DNA from: an uncultured Cardiobacterium sp.
GTDB lineage: Bacteria; Pseudomonadota; Gammaproteobacteria; Cardiobacteriales; Cardiobacteriaceae
Direction: 5' to 3'
Assembly (NCBI RefSeq): GCF_938028185.1
Contig: NZ_CALJAH010000309.1
Coordinates: 1-7,098, forward strand
DNA: 7,098 bases
The notes beneath the pieces are model-generated. The model saw nothing but the letters and a program-made list of their open reading frames with translations. It had not been told where the DNA came from and did no database searches. Below, piece after piece: positions 6,489-7,098 of this stretch. Both the position numbers and the translations under genes were made by a program. Position 1 is the stretch's first letter. Each line of letters opens with the position of its first letter.

Positions 6489-7098
6489 ATGGAAATCACC
6501 AGTTTACAAATCATCCTCGTCTTTCTCGTCGGCTGCCTCTCCGGCATGGGCTCGATTCTCGACGAATTTCAGACACACCGCCCGCTCATCGCCTGTACCC
6601 TCACCGGCCTTGCCCTTGGCGACATGACCACCGGCATCGTCATTGGCGGCACGCTGGAAATGATGGCGCTCGGCTGGATGAATATCGGCGCCGCCATCGC
6701 CCCGGACGCGGCGCTGGCCTCCATCATCTCCACCATCCTCATCATCGCCGGCAAACAGGAAATGGGTACCGGCATCGCGCTCGCCATCCCGCTCGCCGCC
6801 GCCGGGCAGGTGCTGACCATCTTCGTCCGTACCCTCACCGTCGGTATCCAGCACGCCGCCGATAAAGCCGTCAAAACCGGCAACCTTTCCGCCATCACCT
6901 GGTTGCACATCGGCGCGCTGCTGATGCAGGCAATGCGTGTCGCCATCCCCGCCGTCATCGTCGCCGCCACCGTTGGCACCGACAGCGTCAAGCATATGCT
7001 CGACTCCATCCCGCCTGTCGTCACCGGCGGTCTTAACGTCGCCGGCGGCATGATTGTCGTCGTCGGTTACGCGATGGTGATCAACATGATGCGCGCGC
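6489..7098 (+). CDS. manY: Mannose-family PTS permease EIIC subunit, 3' end beyond the window
   Basis: The first 203 codons are present and the frame is open to the window edge; the E. coli protein has 266 residues. It is the polytopic EIIC membrane subunit that forms the sugar path together with EIID (ManZ). Very conserved stretches include GSILDEFQTHRPLIACTL (21-38), GGTLEMMALGWMNIGAA (53-69), APDAALASIISTI (71-83), AIPLAAAGQVLTI (98-110) and GGMIVVVGYAMVINMMRA near the edge, all as in ManY of enterobacteria. The start is supported by GGAG 7 nt upstream, and the 12-nt gap after manX shows co-transcription. A manZ gene is expected to follow but is not visible. Confidence 0.95.
   Translation, partial: MEITSLQIILVFLVGCLSGMGSILDEFQTHRPLIACTLTGLALGDMTTGIVIGGTLEMMALGWMNIGAAIAPDAALASIISTILIIAGKQEMGTGIALAIPLAAAGQVLTIFVRTLTVGIQHAADKAVKTGNLSAITWLHIGALLMQAMRVAIPAVIVAATVGTDSVKHMLDSIPPVVTGGLNVAGGMIVVVGYAMVINMMRA

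Overview
The window is GC-rich (roughly 60% by eye) and looks like chromosomal DNA of a gammaproteobacterium. The serine deaminase, serine transporter and mannose-PTS proteins match my memory of the E. coli proteins along most of their length. The left edge carries what looks like the end of a Correia-type repeat, a family best known from Neisseria. A high-GC gammaproteobacterium of host mucosa, such as the Cardiobacteriaceae, would fit, but this taxonomic guess is inference.

Layout, left to right. (1) Positions 1-53 are one end of a Correia-like miniature repeat cut by the window edge. (2) A clean intrinsic terminator at 102-129 closes a minus-strand operon of two genes: sdaC (serine/H+ symporter, 1539-2861) followed 15 nt later by sdaA (iron-sulfur L-serine ammonia-lyase, 150-1523). 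(3) A 274-bp divergent intergenic region (2862-3135) holds the sdaC promoter region, a leader inverted repeat and short direct repeats. (4) A plus-strand gene (3136-4911) encodes a 591-residue predicted exported protein made of two diverged tandem copies of the same unit; I do not recognise it. (5) A 530-bp gene-free stretch (4912-5441) is packed with palindromes. Among them are four units headed by GTAG, the signature of REP elements, arranged as two inverted pairs. The first also forms a terminator-like hairpin. A good sigma70-type promoter and a perfect 10-bp palindrome close this stretch. (6) A mannose-family PTS operon follows: a fused EIIAB protein (manX, 5442-6476) and the first 203 codons of the EIIC permease (manY, from 6489), which runs off the right edge. 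An EIID gene (manZ) is expected just outside.

Together, sdaC and sdaA take up L-serine and deaminate it to pyruvate and ammonia. The PTS genes import and phosphorylate a hexose at the expense of phosphoenolpyruvate. Nothing in the window is a complete new defence or mobile system. The parts most worth a second look are the palindrome cluster, the Correia-like end, the duplicated exported protein and an unusual insertion in SdaC.
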